Below, in pieces: positions 53,456-64,000 of a stretch of 64,000 nucleotides of DNA (positions are counted from its first letter, which is position 1; the number at the start of each line of letters is the position of its first letter). The notes under the pieces are model-generated. The model searched no databases, had not been told where the DNA came from, and saw nothing but the letters and a program-made list of their open reading frames with translations. Source of the stretch: Nannocystis sp. (GTDB lineage: Bacteria; Myxococcota_A; Polyangia; Nannocystales; Nannocystaceae); NCBI GenBank assembly GCA_016712315.1, contig JADJRG010000031.1, forward strand, positions 143,651 to 207,650. Direction: 5' to 3'. Both the position numbers and the translations under genes were made by a program.

Positions 53456-55249
53456 CTAGCGGCCGATGCGGTCGCCTTCGCCGCGCCCCACGACCTGGCC
53501 TTCGAGCAAGGTCGTGACGACGCGGAGCTCGTGGAGCCGGTGCGGCGGCAGCTTGAACGGGTCGCCCTCGAGCACGGCGAGATCGGCGCGGGCGCCGGCG
53601 ACCAGCCACCCGGCGTCAGGGTACCAGCGCCCGAGCTGAGCCCCGTGGAGCGTGTACGCCGCGAGCATCTGCGCGAGCGTGGCGATCTCCGCGGGGATCC
53701 ACGGCTCGCCAGGCGGCTCGCCGACGCCGCGGCGGGTGAGGGCGACTTGGATCCCTTCGAGCGGGTTCATCGACGACACCGACCAGTCGCTGCCCGCGAC
53801 CACCGTGGCGCCCTGCGCGAGCGCGCTGCCGATCGGGTAGAGCCGACTCGCGCGCGCGGGGCCGAGGGCTGGGATCGTGAGATCGGTGATGTAGGGGTCG
53901 GCGTAGGCCCATAGCGGCTGGAAGCAGGCGGCGACGCCCAGCGCGCGTAGGCGCGGGAGGTCAGGGGGGTCGATGAGCTCGAGGTGCGCGATCACGTGCC
54001 TGCGCTCGCGGGCAGGGTTGACGCGCTGGGCGCGCTCAAGCGCGTCCAGGGCCATCTTCACCGCGCGGTCGCCGATCGCGTGCACGTGCACGTCGAAGCC
54101 TAGCGCGTCGGCGCGGGCCACCAGCGCGTCGAGCCGCGCTGGCGAGAGGGTGGGCTCGCCAGCGGCCCCGTCGGCGCCGACGTAAGGCTCCAGCAGCGCG
54201 GCGGTGCGGGCCTCGATGACGCCGTCGAGGAAGATCTTGATCGCGCTCGCTCGTAGCCGTGGGTGTCTCATACGCTCGATGCGGTCGCGTCGGGCCGCCA
54301 GCGCGTCGAGCTGCTCGGGACCCAGCAGCGGGTCGATCGGCTGGGCCGCGACCACACGCGCGGTGAGCTCGCCCGCGCGGGCGAGGCGCTCATAGGCGGC
54401 GAGCACGTCGGGCTCGGCGGCGGCCTCGTAGATGCCGGTGATCCCGAAGCCGTTGGCGATGGCCAAGCCGCGCCGCAGGCCCATGTCGTAGTCCGCTGGC
54501 GACAGCGCGGGCAGGTGGGGATCCACGAGCGCAGCGGCGTCCTCTCGCAGCGTGCCGCTCGGCTCGCCGTCGCGGTCGCGCTCGATGCGGCCGTTGGGCG
54601 GGTCGGGTGTCGCGCGGGTGAGGCCGGCGCGGCGCAGCCCCGCGGTGTTGAGCCACGACGAGTGACCGTCGGCGGAGCTCAAGAACACGGGGACATCGGG
54701 GATGATCGCGTCGAGCCACTCGCGCCGCGGGTTGCCCTGGGGGAAGAGCGTGAGATCCCAGCCGCCTCCGAGGAGCCACGGATCGTCGCCGGCTGCGCGG
54801 GCGAGGTGCTCCGCGCAGCCGCGCAGCGCGGCCTCCAGCGCGGCGAGCGAGGCGATCCCGGCGAGCGGGCACTGCCCGAGCTCGATCCCGCCGGTCACGG
54901 GGTGCACGTGGGAGTCGTGGAAGCCTGGCAGCACGAATTGTCCGCGCAGATCGACGACGCGCGTGGCGGGCCCGCGGTGGCGCATCGCCTCCTCGTTGCT
55001 GCCGACGACCAGGAGCGTGCCGTCCGCGATCGCGATCGCCTCGGCCCACGGCCGCTCTGGATCGAGCGTGTAGACCACGCCGCGGGTGAGCACGAGATCG
55101 GCGCGCGGCGCGGCGACGGGGGCGGCGGCGGCGGGCGCGCGGCAGGCCCCTACGAGGGCGAGGAGCGAGCCCACGAGCGCCGACTCGCGGGCGCGCGGCG
55201 AGGTGCACCAGGGGCGGCGCGGCGCCCTGGAACCTGTCTCATCGACCAT
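53456..55249 (-). CDS. Amidohydrolase (YtcJ/exoenzyme-regulator type) predicted lipoprotein
   Basis: A 597-residue metal-dependent hydrolase of the amidohydrolase_3 family. It has VLPGFHDSHVHPVTGG (metal HxH), later metal ligands in FDVHVHAIGDRAV, RRHVIAHLELID, and VAGSDWSVSSMNPLEGIQVA near the C-terminus. Before the enzyme is a lipobox-like LLALVGAC, preceded by about 25 residues of Arg-rich N-region, longer than usual. A GTG start closer to the hydrophobic core is possible. Substrate unknown; relatives cleave amide or carbamate bonds. Followed 55 bp downstream by arsA, with no functional link evident. Confidence 0.86.
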   Translation of the reverse strand: MVDETGSRAPRRPWCTSPRARESALVGSLLALVGACRAPAAAAPVAAPRADLVLTRGVVYTLDPERPWAEAIAIADGTLLVVGSNEEAMRHRGPATRVVDLRGQFVLPGFHDSHVHPVTGGIELGQCPLAGIASLAALEAALRGCAEHLARAAGDDPWLLGGGWDLTLFPQGNPRREWLDAIIPDVPVFLSSADGHSSWLNTAGLRRAGLTRATPDPPNGRIERDRDGEPSGTLREDAAALVDPHLPALSPADYDMGLRRGLAIANGFGITGIYEAAAEPDVLAAYERLARAGELTARVVAAQPIDPLLGPEQLDALAARRDRIERMRHPRLRASAIKIFLDGVIEARTAALLEPYVGADGAAGEPTLSPARLDALVARADALGFDVHVHAIGDRAVKMALDALERAQRVNPARERRHVIAHLELIDPPDLPRLRALGVAACFQPLWAYADPYITDLTIPALGPARASRLYPIGSALAQGATVVAGSDWSVSSMNPLEGIQVALTRRGVGEPPGEPWIPAEIATLAQMLAAYTLHGAQLGRWYPDAGWLVAGARADLAVLEGDPFKLPPHRLHELRVVTTLLEGQVVGRGEGDRIGR

Positions 55250-55305
55250 GCCGCGAGCCCGTAGATCGACCTGACCGATAGACCATGTTGATCGACCCCG
55301 CCTCG

Positions 55306-56331
<1,026 letters not shown>

Positions 56332-56394
56332 CGTTGTTCTCCTGGTGTGCGGCGGCGAGAATAGCCCGGATCGCGCCGGCGCGAGGCAGACGCG

Positions 56395-56640
56395 GTGGCG
56401 GAGCTCACCGCCAAGGTGGGCGCCGGCCCGCAGCTCCCCGAGGACCCGAACGCGGCGCTGCACGACGCGGTGAAGGAGTACAAGCGCGCCGACGTTCGCT
56501 TGCTGCTCGCCCACGGCGCGCGGCCCGACGGGCACCCAGAGGGGGACGTGACCGCGCTGCAATTCCACGCGGGCGCTGATCCCGAGGTGGTGCGCCTGAT
56601 GAGCGCCGCTGGCGCCGACGTGCGGCGCTCGGCTCCGCGA
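56395..56640 (+). pseudogene. Ankyrin-repeat-like fragment
   Basis: The reading from GTG 56395 gives ALHDAVKEYKRADVRLLLAHGARPDG and PEVVRLMSAAGADVRR, two ankyrin-type units. It has no stop of its own before running in frame into the following lipoprotein. It looks like a truncated remnant, or a gene broken by nearby indels. The rest of 56332-56754 shows no other gene. Confidence 0.45.
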
Positions 56641-56718
56641 GATCGGCGCCGCGCAGGCGGGCGCCTGTGCGCGATGGAGCGCCCTTTCGCGCCGCGCGCC
56701 GGGGGAGCCGCTGCAAGG

Positions 56719-56747
56719 TTCTCTCAGGGTGAGCGGGCGGATATCCT
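56719..56747 (+). promoter_or_regulatory. Possible leaderless promoter of the FG-GAP lipoprotein
   Basis: TTCTCT (56719-56724), 17 bp, TATCCT (56742-56747), then 7 nt to the ATG at 56755. The -35 is poor, but the -10 position repeats the spacing seen at the beta-helix lipoprotein genes. Confidence 0.3.
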
Positions 56748-56754
56748 GGCGAGG

Positions 56755-59171
56755 ATGTCTTTATCTCGTCGGGGTGCGTGGTTGGGTGTGGGGGCAGGGC
56801 TGGCGCTGGTCGCTTGTAGCGGCGATGACAGCGGGGGGAGCAGCGGGACGGCCAGCGGCTCGGGGACGCTGAGCTCGACGGACGCGGGCTCAGCGACAGA
56901 CTCGTCGACGGCGAGCGGGAGCGCTGGCGAGAGCGAGGGCTCCGGGAGCGCGGGATCGACGAGCGCCTCGACGAGCTCGTCGACGGGCGAGACGACGGAC
57001 GACACGACGAGCACGTCCGGGACGACGACCGACTCCGGGTCGACGAGCGAAGGGGTGATGTGCCCGGCGGACTGCGAGGACGGCGGCGGCGTGTGCCTCG
57101 GCGACCTCTGCTGCCCCGAAGACCAGGTCTGTGGAGAGGCGTGCTGCGCCGGCGGCGACGTCTGCTCGTTCAACACGTGCGTGCAACCCGGGGCGGCGTG
57201 CATCGACGCGAGCGAGTGCGGGGCCGACGAGTACTGCGAGTACAGCCTCGGCGAGGCGCAGATGAGGGGCGAGATGTGTCAAGGTCAACAGATCAAGAAC
57301 GGGAAGTGCCTGCCTTCACCGCCGGTGTGTGAGCCAGGGAGGAGCCAGAGGAGGGCGAGGCGATCACGTGCCTGGCGAAGTGCCAGGTGATCCCAGACGG
57401 GACGTTCAACCCGGCGGTCAAGTACCACTGGAATAAAGGCACGGTGATGATGGCGCCGATCGTCATCCAGCTCGATGACGATAACTGCGACGGGAAGGTG
57501 GATGAGCGCGATATCCCGGAGATCGTGTTCTCGCAGTTTATCGGCGGGCAGTACAACAATAACGGGACGCTGCACGCGATCTCGATCGTGGGCGGCGAGC
57601 TGGTGGAGAAGTGGAGCGCGCACTTCGACGTCGATCGGATCAACCCCGGGCGGGAGATCGCCGGCGGGGACATCGACGGGGTGGCCGGTAACGAGCTCGT
57701 GGTGTGCACCGAGAACAACAAGGTGCGGGCGCTGAACGCGAAGGGGGAGGCGCTCTGGACGTCGGCGTGGGCGGGCGGCTGCATCCAACCAACGCTCGCA
57801 GATCTCGACGGCGATGGGCTCGCAGAGGTGGTGATCGAGGGGGTGGTGCTCGATGGCGCGACGGGCGCGACGAAATTCACGCTGCCAGGCTCTTCGTACT
57901 CGACGGCGGCTGACCTAGACCTGGACGGGAAGTTGGACGTGGTGCACGCGCGGGGGGCGTTTACAGGCGCGGGAGCGGTGATGGCCCAGACCGGGGTGGA
58001 TGGGACCTTCCCGGCGGTGGCGGACCTCGATCTGGACGGTAAACCCGAGGTGGCGGTGATCTCGAACAACGGGGCGACGCTGAAGCACCACCTGGTGATC
58101 TGGCGCTATAACCCAGACCTGCCGAATAAGGTGGAGATCGTGCGCCCAGGGATCAACATCAACGGGCCGCTCAACCCGAGCCTGTGCCCAGTCGGCTCGG
58201 CAGGCAATACGCGGGGCGGCGGGCCGCCGACGATCGCCGACTTCAACGGCGACGGGACCCCAGATGTCGCGGTCGCCGGCGGGATCGGCTACGCCGTCTT
58301 CGACGGCAAGAAGCTGATGGACCCGAATGTGCCAGCGGCCGAGACGCTGCTGTGGATCAAACAGACGAAGGACTGCTCGAGCGCGGCGACAGGCTCCTCC
58401 GTGTTCGACTTCGACGGCGACGGCTCCGCTGAGGTGGTCTATTCCGATGAGCACTACCTGCGGATCTATAAAGGATCGACCGGGGACGTGCTGTGGCAGA
58501 CGTGTAATACCACCGGCACGCTGCGCGAATTCCCGCTGGTCGCGGACGTCGATAACGACGGCCGCGCAGATATCGTGGCGGTGTCCAATAACTATTCGAG
58601 CATCACCTGTGAGGCGACGAAACAGACAGGGGTGCGGATCTATGGCGACGCGAAGGGGCAGTGGGTGCGGACCCGGCGGATCTGGAATCAACACGCTTAT
58701 CACGTCACTAACGTGAACGAGGACGGGTCGATCCCGGCGGTTCAGCAGCCAGATGGACGGTGGTGGGATTGAATAATTTCCGCCAGAATGTGCAACCTCA
58801 GGGAATTCGCGGCGCCGGATCTAATCGTGACGCTGCGTAAGGACTGCCCGCCGGAGCCCTATGCGCTGGTTGGACGGGTGCGCAATATCGGCGAGTCTTC
58901 GGCGCCTCCAGGGGTGCCCGTGTACTTCTGCGAGGGAGACCCGGATATGGGCGGTGTGTTGCTCGGGTCGGGTGAGACGGTGAAGACGTTGTACCCGGCG
59001 GAGGCGGAGGACGTGGTGCTGCCGCTGCCAGACGCGCCTGCGTCGGTGCTCGACGGGACCTCGACGATCTGGGTGGTGGTCGACGACGCGATGCCAACCC
59101 ACGAATGGCAGGAGTGCAGGGTGGATAACAACCGGGGATCGGGGACGGGGAAGTGTCCGATGCCGGGCTAA
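56755..59171 (+). pseudogene. FG-GAP/VCBS-repeat surface lipoprotein, interrupted by frameshifts
   Basis: Starts MSLSRRGAWLGVGAGLALVAC (lipobox). A Ser/Thr/Gly linker and a Cys-rich module (CLGDLCCPEDQVCGEACC) follow. The frame shifts near 57335-57350 into one that carries about 460 residues of FG-GAP repeats (LADLDGDGLAEV, ADFNGDGTPDVAVAGG, DVDNDGRADIVAV), a beta-propeller. It shifts again near 58765 (GLNNFRQNV in a third frame) and 58805 into EFAAPDLIV...WVVVDDAMPTHEWQECRVDNN, which ends at 59171. All segments are co-linear and well conserved, so the parent gene of about 800 codons is probably intact in the organism and broken here by sequence errors. Confidence 0.82.
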
Positions 59172-59265
59172 CCTAGCTCGCCTCGCCTACCCATCACGCC
59201 GTGATCCACGAGCAGAGCGCTAGAAGGCGAGGCGCGCTGCCACCGATCTGCGCTACCCTCGCGGC

Positions 59266-60012
59266 GTGACGCGACGGATCCTCGTGTTGGGCGCGACCTC
59301 GGCGATCGCGGCGCGCGTGATCGCGATCTGGGCCGGCCGCGGGGCGCGGCTGCACTTGGTCGGGCGCGACGCGGACAAGCTGGCGGCGGTGGCGGCGGCG
59401 TGCCCCGGAGCCGCCGGGGTGACGACGACGCAGGCGGATCTGGGGCGGCCAGAATCAGCGGTTGAGGTGGTGACGGAGGCGTTGGCGCTGGGGGGCAGGT
59501 AGATCTGGTGCTCGTGGCGTTCGGCGCGCTGGGCGAGCAGGCGGAGACCGAGCGCGACTTCGCGGCGGCGGAGGCGATCCTGCGGGTGAACTTTTCGGCG
59601 GTCGTGGCGCTGCTGGTGCCGCTGGCGAATCACATGGAGGCGCGCGGCTCAGGGGCGATCGCGGTGATCACCTCGGTGGCCGGCGAGCGCGGGCGGCCGC
59701 GGAACTACACGTACGGGGCGGCGAAGGGGGCGCTGAACGTGTACCTGCAAGGGGCTACGCAGCCGCTTGGCGTAAGCAGGGGTGCAGGTGACGACGCTGA
59801 AGCTCGGCCCGGTCGATACACCGATGACGGCGACGCACGCGAAGAACGCGCTGTTCTCGAGCGCAGCGCGGGTGGCCCGGCTGATCGTGCGGGCGATCGA
59901 CGGCGGGGCGAAGGAGGCGTTTGTGCCGGGCTACTGGCGCTGGATCATGTGGGGGGTGCGCAACACACCCGAGGCGCTGTTCCAGCGGATCGGGGCGCTA
60001 TCGCGGCGCTGA
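59266..60012 (+). pseudogene. Short-chain dehydrogenase/reductase, frameshifted
   Basis: The GTG start gives ILVLGATSAIAARVIAIWAGRG (Rossmann Gly motif). The frame breaks near 59498, where a TAG interrupts and the continuation DLVLVAFGALG lies one base over. It then carries VITSVAGERGRP and the catalytic YGAAK. A second break lies at about 59760-59785, before VTTLKLGPVDTPM and the end FQRIGALSRR at 60012. Total length (about 248 residues) fits the SDR family. A TACCCT hexamer ends 6 nt before the start. Confidence 0.8.
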
Positions 60013-60047
60013 AGGGGCCCCTCGAAGGCGCACACGGGGTGCGGCGC

Positions 60048-60869
60048 TTAGACGCTCGTGTCGGTGTACTCCGGGTCGATGAAGCGGGCGACGCGCCTCG
60101 CGGCGGCCTCGTCGAGGCCGGTGATCAGGTCATAGATGAAGCTCTTCTCGAGACGTAGCTCGATCGCGGTGAAGCCGCGGCGGACTTGGCGCGGATGCCC
60201 TCCGTCCGCAGGTACTCGCGGTCGAGCTGCCAGCGGCCGAAGCGATCGGCTAAGAAGAAGGCGCCTTGGCCGCTGAGGGCGAGCAGGCCGCGGGTGAGGT
60301 CCTTCTCGACCGGGTAGATCGCGTCCACTGGGGCGGCGCCGATCCGCTGGCGTAGCGCCTCGAGCGCCTCGGCAGGGGCGCGCGGGGTCTGCTTTGTCGG
60401 TGATGGGTGGGGTCTCGCGGGGTGCGGGGCGCGGGGGCGGCGTCGGCGCGGGATCGCTGCGGGAGGGCGCGGACGCGCCGTCGAGGTCGGGCCAGGTGCC
60501 GCGATCGATGAAGTGCTCGACGGCGTCCTTCGCGTCTTTGAGGCCGAGCGCGAGGTGGCCACGTAAGGCCTTGATCGCGTCGATCTTTTGTTCGCGCGGG
60601 CGAGCGCCTCGACCTCAGCGAGGGCGCGGCGGGTGAGCGACGGCGGGGTCGATGGCGCCGCGGCGGGGCAGGAGCGCGCGGCGGCGGCGGGCAGGGGCGG
60701 CGACGGCGGCGAAGGGCGTCTGGGCGCCCCAACGCCCGTACGCGATGAAATCCTCGACGGCGCTCTTGGACTCGGCGAGGCCGCTGCGCGTGAGCTCGCG
60801 GTAGTCCTTGATGGCTTGGATCTTCCGGCCGCTGCGGGCGTGCTGCTCGATCTGTTCGCGGGTGATCAT
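60048..60869 (-). pseudogene. Protein with two L7/L12 C-terminal-domain-like repeats, frameshifted
   Basis: From ATG 60869 the first frame reads MITREQIEQHARSGRKIQAIK then RELTRSGLAESKSAVEDFIAYG, the pattern of ribosomal L7/L12 C-terminal domains. In a second frame (about 60470-60585) a second unit appears: KIDAIKALRGHLALGLKDA KDAVEHFI. Farther on, AAPVDAIYPVEKDLTRGLLALSG and, in a third frame, RLEKSFIYDLITGLDEAAARR to EYTDTSV at 60048. At least three indels are needed. Such stand-alone L7/L12-CTD-like proteins of unknown role occur in various bacteria; this is not the ribosomal protein. Confidence 0.6.
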
Positions 60870-61086
60870 CGTCGGCCCCTTGTCGTGGCGGGCCTCGCAA
60901 AATATCACCGAGTCGTCGCCTGTACGGCGGCTAAGATCGCGCGAGGTGCCCCGCTCGCCGCGGTCTGCTCGCCGGGGATGATTCGTCGAAGGTGATGAGC
61001 CACATGCGCAGCTTGCCGGTGCTCGGGTGCTCGGGGTGGCCTTGGAGCCAGGTGCGGAGGCGCGGCAGCCGGCGGGCAGGTGGCGC

Positions 61087-61828
61087 TCAGCGCCCGATCG
61101 CGCAGTCTTCGGGGGCGTCGAAGGTGCACTCGCCGGTCGACCACGGCGGGGTCCAGGCGCCGTTGTAGGTGGCGCTGCTGCCGGCGATGAGGCAGGCGCC
61201 GAGCGCTTCGGGGGTAGGGTCGGCGAGGCAGGCCTCGAAGTAGCTCATCGGCTGAAGCTCCAGCCGCCCCGATCGGATCGAGGAGACCACGTCGCCTGGC
61301 GCTCTCATTCCACTGGATCATCGCGGTGCCGTCGCCGACGATGAAGAGCGCTCCGCTGTCGGTGCCGAGGCCGGGGAGCGTGATAACGGCCCGATCAGCC
61401 GCCATCATCGCCTGGACGGCGCAGGTGGCCGCGTCGACGTCAGCGACTTTGGGCGTGACGGGATCGATCTGAACCGCGGGGCAGGGCGAGGGGAAGGCGC
61501 AGGTCCAGAGGAGGTTCTGGCAGATCGCGCCAGGTAGCCCGCCTTCGCCCTCGATCGAGTGGCCGTAGACGCACTCGTCCTGCTCACACGGCTGCGGCGT
61601 CACGCCGGTGGTCGTCACGTCGTCGGTGGTCGAGCCCGTGGTCGTCACGTCGTCGGTGGTCGAGCCCGTCGTCGTCGTCTCGGTCGTTGAGCCCGACGAT
61701 GTCGACGCCTCAGTGGCGCTGGTCGTGGTGTCACCGGTCGTCGCGGTCGCGCTCCCTCCGTCGTCGCCGTTGCACGCGACGAGTACAGTCACGAAGATCG
61801 CGCGTTGTGTGCTGTTCAGCCTCAGCAT
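61087..61828 (-). pseudogene. Thr-linker lipoprotein of unknown function, frameshifted
   Basis: ATG 61828 gives a lipoprotein signal (FVTVLVAC), a Thr/Ser linker containing a repeated TTGSTTDDVT unit, and a Cys-containing domain (CEQDECVYGHSIEGEGG, CAFPSPCPAVQ). At about 61300-61315 the frame shifts, continuing as APGDVVSSIRSGRLELQPM to APEDCAIGR and a TGA at 61087. No family recognised. About 217 bp between it and the L7/L12-like gene hold nothing recognised. Confidence 0.6.
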
Positions 61829-61943
61829 GGCTCTACGCTGCCTGGATCGACGGTCGTCGTCCAGGTGTCCCCAGGGACATCGCACTACGCGGACTTCGGC
61901 GTCTGCGACGCTGGCCCGTGAGCGAGGCGGGAGCGGGCGGCGC

Positions 61944-62441
61944 TTACTCCTCCTCGGCGGGGACAGAGCCGGGGTCGAGCTCGAACTCGACTTCACGACG
62001 GTGGGCGGGCCGTCGTAGGTGGGGTACTTCACGGTCGCGGCGGCGTCGCGCAGGCACTCGCTGAGCTTCTTGGGGAGGCCGTCGGCGATGGTGGCGTTGA
62101 TCGCGAAGGTTTTGGGGCCTTGGGGTTGAGCTTGATCGCCATCGCGACGTCGCCGGGGAGCTGCTCGTCCTTGCCGCTGCGCTTAGCGCTCGGCCTCGAC
62201 GCACTTGTCCATGTGCGGGTAGGCGTAAGCGAAGGCCTGCTCGATCGCGTAGGCGTCGGGGCGCCCGGTGCCGTAGGCGTTGCAGATCGAAGGCGACGGC
62301 TTCGTCGGGATCGAAAGTGGAGATGCTGGCCTTGGCGAAGCCCCTGCTGCGCTCGCCCTCCCGCTCGGCGGGCTTCATGTTGCAGCCCGCGCTCGCTGTC
62401 ACTGTCACTGTCACGATCACCGCCGCCGACGCCCGCTTCAT
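61944..62441 (-). pseudogene. Small lipoprotein with TonB/AgmX-like C-terminus, frameshifted
   Basis: ATG 62441 gives MKRASAAVIVTVTVTASAGC (lipobox) and about 35 further residues in frame. Past about 62285 the coding switches frame: CNAYGTGRPDAYAIEQAFAYA, then LPKKLSECLRDAAATVKYPTYDGPP, then a return to the first frame for EFELDPGSVPAEEE and the stop at 61944. Several indels are required. The C-terminal pattern resembles the AgmX/TonB-like endings of myxobacterial envelope proteins. Function unknown. Confidence 0.5.
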
Positions 62442-62520
62442 CACGCTGTACATGTCTCTGCCCTCCGCTGGATTCGGGTATTATAGCGGCGTCCTCGCGC
62501 CGTAACCGCGCGCCCGCGTG

Positions 62521-63749
62521 ATGTCGCAGCCGCCTCGTTCGCCCGAAAATGCTCAGGAGCTGGAGCGCGTGTCCGCGCAGTGCCCGGCCTGCTACCTGCA
62601 CGCGCTCGTGCCAGTGCACTTGCTACAGCGCGAGGACCGGGCTGGCGGCAGTGGGATGAGAAGGGCGCGCCAGCCGCGGAAGCGGTCACGATCGACACGT
62701 GCCCGGTGTGCTTCGGCGCATGGTTCGATCAGGGCGAGATCGACGCGCTCAGGGACGGGGCGGTCGACGCTGCTGCGGGCGCAGGAGGGCGCGAGCGCGG
62801 CGCCTGGGGCGGGTGCGCGTCCCTGTCCTCGGGGACATGGCCCGATGTTCGAGCTGCGCTGCCCGGCGTTGATCTCGACGCCGCTCGATCGTTGCCGCGC
62901 GTGCGGGGGCTGTGGCTGGACAGGGAGAGCGGCGGCGGCTGGCGGCGGCGTCGACGAAGGAGGGCGAGGGACGCGTAAGGGGAGCGGCTGGTGCGGCGCG
63001 GGGTGATCTGGGCGGCGCAGCTCTTGACGCACTTGCCGGTGGAGGTTGAGAACCCCGCGAGGGGCACGGCTGCGTACGCCAAGCTGGTCGCGTACGTGGC
63101 GCTCGTCGCGTCGGCGGAGGGGCTGAAGTATTACCGCGACTGGGCGGTGGTCGCGGGCAAGGTGGTGCGCGAGATTCCGTCGGGCACAGGATCTTCACGC
63201 ACCAGCCCCTCCACGGTTCCCGGCATGCATCCGCCGGGCAACGCGGCTTCTTGCACCTGTTCGGCGATAACATCGAGCACCTGTTCGGGCGAACAGCCGC
63301 GGCGCTGGGATCGGGGCGGTGGTGTTCTGGCGGGCTGATGCACACGCTGCTGACGCAGCGCGAGACGGCGATGTTGGCGTGCGCGTCGGGGCGATCAGGT
63401 GGGGTGATGGTTGCGTATCTGTGGAGCTTCCTCACGCGAAGTTCGGGCACGGTCCTGTTCCGGCGCGGATCCAGATCAAGATCCCGGCGTGGGCCTATCG
63501 GTCGTGCGGGTCGCGGCTTGCGGCGCGGTGACGGGCCTCTTCCTGCAAGAGCACGGGATGGCGGTGGCTCTTCCCACCCGGGGGCTTCGTGTCTGGCTGG
63601 GGCACGACGTCGCTGGCGCTGCGCGCTGGCGACGGCGGGCGGTGGTGCGAGCGTGCCAGCGTCGGCGGCGTTGGACGCTCGCGCGGATTCGCGCCAAACC
63701 GGCGATTACAGGGCATTTTAAATATTCCGATCCCAGGCGCCATGGCTAA
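62521..63749 (+). pseudogene. zf-TFIIB zinc-ribbon plus rhomboid protease, heavily frameshifted
   Basis: Pieces in all three frames line up into one protein. The first are two zinc-ribbon units (CPAC...TIDTCPVCFGAWFDQGEID and CPRGHGPMFELR...DRCRACGG). Next comes a membrane segment (RRGVIWAAQLLTHLPVEVENP), then rhomboid hallmarks: IFTHQPLHGS, FLHLFGDNIEHLFGR, and a region that would read VGASGA (catalytic Ser) if two extra bases at about 63387-63400 were removed. IQIKIPAWAY comes next. Rhomboids cleave membrane proteins; zinc-ribbon-rhomboid fusions are known. About one indel every 30-60 bases makes this the most damaged locus, and both the fusion and the end coordinate are uncertain. Confidence 0.5.
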
Positions 63750-63907
63750 GCTTTTTGATCGGGACAAGCGGCGACCCCGCCAGAACATGCGCCTTATGCA
63801 GTTACGATCCCAGCCTCCCGCTTCCTGCTCGCTCGTCCCCACCGCCTTCCGAAGCGGCTACGACACGGCGGATACCCAGCAGCCACCAGCGTATCGACGG
63901 CGCGTGG

Positions 63908-63967
63908 CACGACCAGCGCGGCATCGGACCAGCACGACCAGCGGCGTGACGACCAGCGCGGCACGAC
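63908..63967. repeat. Short degenerate repeats at the right edge
   Basis: Four copies of a CACGACCAGCG-like word (two with TGACGACC/GGACC variants) occur within 60 bp. No gene is supported in 63750-64000. Confidence 0.4.
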
Positions 63968-64000
63968 CACCCCCGGCAGCGGCAGCCTGAGTCGGACTCG

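Overview
The window is GC-rich DNA that reads as a chromosome segment of a Myxococcota bacterium. It is most likely from the Nannocystales/Nannocystaceae side of the phylum. That placement is my inference from gene content: Thr/Ser-rich linker lipoproteins, DUF4215 repeats, DUF4388 proteins, tandem Ser/Thr kinases and globin-coupled histidine kinases. No rRNA, tRNA, CRISPR array, insertion sequence, phage or natural-product cluster was recognised.

Layout. 1-2589 (minus): a truncated RND/MMPL exporter, a small heavy-metal-associated lipoprotein and a membrane-anchored PASTA protein. 2733-14030: a complete reductive pyrimidine catabolic locus in two blocks. preT-preA read rightward and an aminotransferase, MmsA, dihydropyrimidinase and beta-ureidopropionase block reads leftward. 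Together they would take uracil or thymine through dihydropyrimidine, ureido acid and beta-amino acid to semialdehyde and acyl-CoA. A three-gene phosphorelay lies between them: a globin-coupled histidine kinase, a double receiver and a receiver-PAS-kinase. 14289-25840: secreted proteins, including a SurA-like chaperone, several Cys-rich beta-helix lipoproteins and a lipoprotein with a lipin-type HAD phosphatase domain. 26043-32140: a tandem-kinase Ser/Thr protein kinase, a DUF4388 protein, a receiver with Glu at the phosphosite, and a fifth beta-helix lipoprotein. 32248-39806: M3 oligopeptidase, glycosyltransferase, MDR reductase, an LtaS/EptA-like membrane sulfatase-fold enzyme and ManA.

39910-42173 encodes a Rieske protein and a cytochrome b fused to a dihaem cytochrome c tail. 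42445-47725 is a tightly coupled four-gene operon: an envelope protein, a TlpA-like membrane thioredoxin, a membrane Ser/Thr kinase and a TPR/multi-TM protein. It is followed by two nearly identical DUF4215-DUF1554 surface proteins produced by a direct duplication of about 1.17 kb; the second copy is frameshifted. 50499-56331 holds a fibrinogen-like lipoprotein, a two-domain ArsA ATPase, a YtcJ-like amidohydrolase lipoprotein and an aldo/keto reductase.

From about 56.4 kb to the end nearly every gene is recognisable but broken by one or more single-base indels, and the density rises towards the right edge. These genes encode an FG-GAP lipoprotein, an SDR, an L7/L12-CTD-like protein, two small lipoproteins, and a zf-TFIIB plus rhomboid protein. 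This looks like deteriorating sequence accuracy near a contig end rather than biological decay.

The most distinctive signal is regulatory. Several secreted-protein genes have a sigma70-like -35/-10 pair whose -10 hexamer ends 6-9 nt before the start codon. This predicts leaderless mRNAs for the surface-lipoprotein set, while the metabolic genes use clear Shine-Dalgarno sites.
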